From NCBI GenBank assembly GCA_035512155.1, contig DATKEN010000123.1, positions 74,042 through 138,041 on the forward strand: 64,000 bases of DNA, written 5' to 3'. This stretch comes from JABCYV01 sp035512155 (GTDB lineage Bacteria; Acidobacteriota; Terriglobia; Terriglobales; Acidobacteriaceae). How positions within the stretch are numbered: the stretch's first letter is position 1; every line of letters begins with the position of its first letter. Of the stretch, positions 60,658-64,000 are shown piece by piece. Below the pieces are notes generated by a model that saw only the letters and a program-made list of their open reading frames with translations, made no database searches and had not been told where the DNA came from. A program made the translations under genes and the position numbers.

Positions 60658-61290
60658 TCACCTCTGCGTCATCACCAGCTCGCCGTTCTCTACCTTAATG
60701 CCGCCCACATTGTCCGGCAGCTTCATCCGGTCGCGCTGTTCGGCGAGCCGCTTTTGCAGACTGTCGTTGACCAGGGACACCGGAACATTCAGATCACCAA
60801 CTTTGAATTCAGTAGGATCAAATGTCGCGTACCCATCCTTGGATCCTAAATGTCCCGCCAGCGTCACCCACACATCCTTGCCGGCGATCTGGGTCAGAAA
60901 CTGGCCGTGGGCGACATCGCCTTCGAAACTAACCTGATAATCCTTGATCTCAGGCTGTCCCGCCCCAAGCATGGCATCTGGAGAAGACGGAGTCGAAGTC
61001 GGGACGCCGGGGGCGACCTGGCCGGAAGAAGCCGGAACCGTCGCCACAGCCTGTGCGATGGCGGCGCTGACCTCATCAGCGTTGAGACGAACTTCAGCGG
61101 GAGGCTGGCCTGGTTCCTTGGGCTTCTCTAACTCCTCTATTTTAGCCTGAAACGATTGTGCATTGGCCGAGGCCGCAGCCGGCGCCTGTGGCTGCGCCAC
61201 CGGTGCCGGCTTCTTCAATACCAGGCACAACGCCAGCAGCGACGTGACCAAAGTGGCCACACTGATGATGCGATCCCATTTCCATTTCAT
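60658..61290 (-). CDS. Membrane-anchored protein of unknown function
   Basis: 210 residues from ATG 61290 with a GGAGA site upstream. A basic start and one helix (RIISVATLVTSLLALCLVLKK) anchor it; a Pro/Ala-rich linker (about 25-60) follows, then a beta-sandwich-like C-terminal domain (YQVSFEGDVAHGQFLTQIAGKDVWVTLAGHLG... GDLNVPVSLVNDSLQKRLAEQRDRMKLPDNVGGI). No family recognised. Divergent from the kinase gene, so possibly functionally linked. Confidence 0.7.
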   Translation of the reverse strand: MKWKWDRIISVATLVTSLLALCLVLKKPAPVAQPQAPAAASANAQSFQAKIEELEKPKEPGQPPAEVRLNADEVSAAIAQAVATVPASSGQVAPGVPTSTPSSPDAMLGAGQPEIKDYQVSFEGDVAHGQFLTQIAGKDVWVTLAGHLGSKDGYATFDPTEFKVGDLNVPVSLVNDSLQKRLAEQRDRMKLPDNVGGIKVENGELVMTQR

Positions 61291-61415
61291 TGTTTTGTCT
61301 CCGCCTGCCGCACTTTCGGCTACAGACATGTTACCGGGAGGCGCTTGGGGTCTCACGTAACCGAAGTCATTGACCACACGGCAAGCCATTGCCGGGTATA
61401 ATGGTCGACCTCACC

Positions 61416-63995
61416 ATGGCACTGACTTCTGGCACGAAAATTGGACCGTATGAAATCCTCTCGCTGATAGGTGCGGGAGGAATGGGCGAAGTGTACCGTG
61501 CGCGAGATTCGCGCTTGCGTCGCGAAGTGGCAGTGAAAGTCTTGCCGTCCTCGTTCGCCCAGGATGCGGATCGCCTGCGCCGTTTTGAGCAGGAAGCACG
61601 AGTAGTCGGCGCGCTCAATCATCCCAATATTCTGGCGATCTTTGATGTCGGTGCTCAGGACGGCGCGCCGTACCTTGTCTCTGAACTTCTCGAAGGGCAG
61701 AGTTTGCGCCAGCTCATGCAAGGCTCACCGCTGCCGCAGCGCAAAGCTGTCGACTATGGCATCCAGATCGCGCGTGGTCTGGCAGCGGCGCACGAGAAGG
61801 GCGTGGTGCATCGCGATCTGAAACCCGACAACATTTTTGTGCTGAATGACGGGCGTATTAAGATCCTCGACTTCGGCCTGGCCAAACTGCGGCGGGATGA
61901 CGCTCTGACCGAAGCGCATCCTGATTTGCAGACCGTGGACCAAGCGCACTCCGCCACAACCCCTGGCCAAGTAATGGGCACTGTCGGCTACATGTCACCG
62001 GAGCAGGTGCGTGGCCAGGCCACGGACCATCGCGCTGACATCTTTGCTTTGGGCGCCATTCTCTATGAAATTCTGACCGGCAAGCGGGCGTTTAAACGTG
62101 ACTCCAGCGTCGAGACCATGAACGCCATCCTGAAAGAAGAACCTCCAGAGCTGGAAGAGGTTGTTCCGGGCCTGACGCCCGGTCTGGACCGCGTGGTACG
62201 CCACTGTCTGGAGAAAAATCCGCTACAGCGATTCCAGTCGGCGAGCGATATCGCGTTTGATTTGGAGACGATCTCCAGCCACTCCGCTACAGGGTCCCGT
62301 TTGAATGTTGTGGTTGCGGAGCGGCGCGCCTACTGGAAGATGGCGGCAGGGGCTTTGCTGGTGGCGGCAGCCCTGGGCGCTACTTACTTCGCAGCCAGAA
62401 GAAGCGCGCCGGCGGCCCCACCAAGATTCCACCAGCTCACTTTCCAGCGGGGCACAATCTACGGCGCAAAGTTTGCCCCCGATGGCCAGAGCATCCTTTT
62501 CAGCGCCGCCTGGAATGGAGCGCCCAAACCGCAAATTTACACCACCCGCACCGACGCGCTGATGTCCCGTCCGATCGAACTGGCGGAGAGCCAAGTTTTG
62601 AGCATCTCGTCCAAAGGTGAGATGGCGATCCGCCAGAGGACTCAGCCCGGTCTTGTCGCGCAAGGCATGCTGTCCGTGGTGCCTTTGACGGGAGGTGCCC
62701 CGCGGGAACTGCTCGGCGATGTCGTCGATGCCTCCTGGAATCCCTCCGGAGATTCGCTGGCGGCGGTTCATGTGACGGGAGGAGAAAACCGGCTGGAATA
62801 TCCCGTCGGAAAAACCATCCTGGCTACCAGCACTGGCAACATCACTGACGTGGCCATCTCTCCTGACGGCACTCAGATCGCATACATGGACCATCCCAAC
62901 TACGGAGACACGCGCGGCTACGTGGCGGTAACCGACCTTTCAGGCAAGGCCAAGCGGCTGACGCGTGAGTGGAGTGACCTGACCGGCCTGGCATGGTCAC
63001 GATCGGGAGATGAGATCTGGTTCACGGGCAGCGATGCCGGAATCAACAGCGCCCTTTATGCAGTTGATCTGCATGGCAAACAGCGAGACCTGCTGCATAT
63101 CCCAGGGCGTTTGCACTTGTTCGACATCAGCAAGTACGGTCAGGTGTTACTCACCAACGAGGCTACCCGTCTGGAGACCTACGGGCGTCACGCGGGTCAG
63201 GACAAGGACCTTGACCTCTCCTGGTTCGATTGGACGATTGGCCGCGCGGTTTCCAATGACGGCCAGTGGGCGGTGCTGGAAGAAGACGGAGAAGGTGGCG
63301 GGTCCCAGTATTCGATATTCCTGCGGAAGACTGACGGTTCTCCGGCCATAAGACTGGGCAGCGGTATGGGGCTGGATATTTCTCCGGACGGAAAGTGGGT
63401 CGCTTCCACGAGCGTGAGACAGCCTGCGCCCACAGTTCTACTGCCAACGGGGGCGGGACAACCGGTCACGCTCGCCGACAGCCGGTTTTTCCACTCGCAA
63501 ACGCTGCGCTTTTTGCCCGACGGCAAGGGCATTATTATGACTGCAGCGGAGCCAGGCAAGGCGCCGCGTACTTACATCCAAATGCTGGATGACACCGCTG
63601 CAAAAGCAGTGGGGCCGGAGCAATTCCGAGGCAGCGCGGTCTCTCCTGATGGAAAGAGCGTGCTGGGACGCAAGGACAAAACTGTCTGGATTGTCCCGAT
63701 TTCTGGCACTGAGCGTGGGCAAGAGCTCTCGTCGGTGAAATCCGATGAGGACGCATCGGGATGGACAGCCGACGGCCAATCGGTCTATGTAACGGATTCG
63801 TCCTCCGTGCCTGCGAAGGTCTACGTCATGGACATCAAGACCGGCCAGCGCAAGCTACTCCACGAATATGCTCCAGCGGATCCTTCAGGTGTCCCGGGTA
63901 TTGGTGGAGGCGTCGTCACGCCGGATGGAAAGTTCTACATGTACGACGTGCCACGCACACTTTCCTATCTCTACGTGGTGGAGGGATTGAAGTAA
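61416..63995 (+). CDS. Ser/Thr protein kinase with TolB-like beta-propeller
   Basis: 859 residues from ATG 61416 (ATG 61401 is possible; TATAAT at 61396 would be a close -10). The Hanks-type kinase (about 11-275) has GAGGMGEVY, K41 in VAVKVLP, HRDLKPDN (D134), DFG (152-154) and GTVGYMSPEQ. One membrane helix (about 307-327) follows, then a periplasmic WD40/TolB-like propeller (about 335-850, repeated GxxxxSPDGKxxxx blades such as SPDGTQIAYM and SPDGKWVAS). It phosphorylates cytosolic partners in response to an external signal; this architecture is typical of Acidobacteriota. Confidence 0.92.
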   Translation: MALTSGTKIGPYEILSLIGAGGMGEVYRARDSRLRREVAVKVLPSSFAQDADRLRRFEQEARVVGALNHPNILAIFDVGAQDGAPYLVSELLEGQSLRQLMQGSPLPQRKAVDYGIQIARGLAAAHEKGVVHRDLKPDNIFVLNDGRIKILDFGLAKLRRDDALTEAHPDLQTVDQAHSATTPGQVMGTVGYMSPEQVRGQATDHRADIFALGAILYEILTGKRAFKRDSSVETMNAILKEEPPELEEVVPGLTPGLDRVVRHCLEKNPLQRFQSASDIAFDLETISSHSATGSRLNVVVAERRAYWKMAAGALLVAAALGATYFAARRSAPAAPPRFHQLTFQRGTIYGAKFAPDGQSILFSAAWNGAPKPQIYTTRTDALMSRPIELAESQVLSISSKGEMAIRQRTQPGLVAQGMLSVVPLTGGAPRELLGDVVDASWNPSGDSLAAVHVTGGENRLEYPVGKTILATSTGNITDVAISPDGTQIAYMDHPNYGDTRGYVAVTDLSGKAKRLTREWSDLTGLAWSRSGDEIWFTGSDAGINSALYAVDLHGKQRDLLHIPGRLHLFDISKYGQVLLTNEATRLETYGRHAGQDKDLDLSWFDWTIGRAVSNDGQWAVLEEDGEGGGSQYSIFLRKTDGSPAIRLGSGMGLDISPDGKWVASTSVRQPAPTVLLPTGAGQPVTLADSRFFHSQTLRFLPDGKGIIMTAAEPGKAPRTYIQMLDDTAAKAVGPEQFRGSAVSPDGKSVLGRKDKTVWIVPISGTERGQELSSVKSDEDASGWTADGQSVYVTDSSSVPAKVYVMDIKTGQRKLLHEYAPADPSGVPGIGGGVVTPDGKFYMYDVPRTLSYLYVVEGLK

Positions 63996-64000
63996 ATCGG

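Overview
The window looks like a stretch of chromosome from an Acidobacteriota bacterium, probably of the Terriglobia/Koribacter type. This is inferred from protein style, not from a marker gene: there is no rRNA or tRNA. The clues are a Ser/Thr kinase fused to a TolB/WD40-like beta-propeller, a TPR protein with the C-terminus usual in that phylum, two OprB-type porins, an Nramp-like transporter with non-canonical motifs, LPS genes (so a Gram-negative envelope), fairly high GC, and many short palindromic repeats between genes.

Layout. 1-7 kb: end of a TPR protein, RNase HI, two housekeeping enzymes, an orphan oligopeptide-type ABC ATPase, a prohibitin-like SPFH protein and a lipoprotein with Asp-box repeats. 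7.1-9.2 kb: a visibly more AT-rich islet on the minus strand with an HTH antitoxin, a PIN toxin and a TIR-domain protein, preceded by nested inverted repeats. 9.2-20.3 kb: biotin-type carboxyltransferase, thiL, an M23 peptidase with a long leader, a broken small membrane-protein gene, a ThrE-type exporter, fumC and a porin. 20.3-25.4 kb: an IS110 remnant, then a four-gene minus-strand run (aminotransferase, FN3 lipoprotein, FAH-family enzyme, ketopantoate reductase). 25.5-31 kb: a phosphoesterase, hslVU, DinB, a lone PD-(D/E)XK nuclease between two near-identical terminator hairpins, and a ParE-type toxin-antitoxin pair. 31-36.5 kb: acnA and a metal-homeostasis pair (DtxR-family regulator plus Nramp-like transporter) whose two promoters carry the same 14-bp operator-like box. 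36.6-45.3 kb: purD-purE, galU, a DUF885 protein and an LPS-core run (waaA, lpxK, heptose kinase). 45.5-52.7 kb: gatB, amidinotransferase plus porin, hemL, polysaccharide deacetylase, deoxynucleoside kinase. 52.8-55.3 kb: three different toxin-antitoxin modules back to back (AbrB/Doc, Xre/RES, AbrB/PIN), two with clear palindromic operators. 55.4-64 kb: panB-panC, 3-methyladenine glycosylase, a glycine-zipper protein, peroxiredoxin, two proteins of unknown function and the kinase.

How the genes work together. Core metabolism is represented by coenzyme A precursor synthesis (panB, panC and a panE-like gene elsewhere), the TCA cycle (fumC, acnA), purine, thiamine and tetrapyrrole synthesis, and LPS inner-core assembly. 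The accessory content is dominated by toxin-antitoxin and TIR/nuclease genes that look like genome-defence or stabilisation modules. The most interesting pieces are the HTH-PIN-TIR islet, the triple toxin-antitoxin cluster, the shared metal-regulator box and the nuclease flanked by repeated hairpins. No CRISPR array, prophage or complete insertion sequence was seen.
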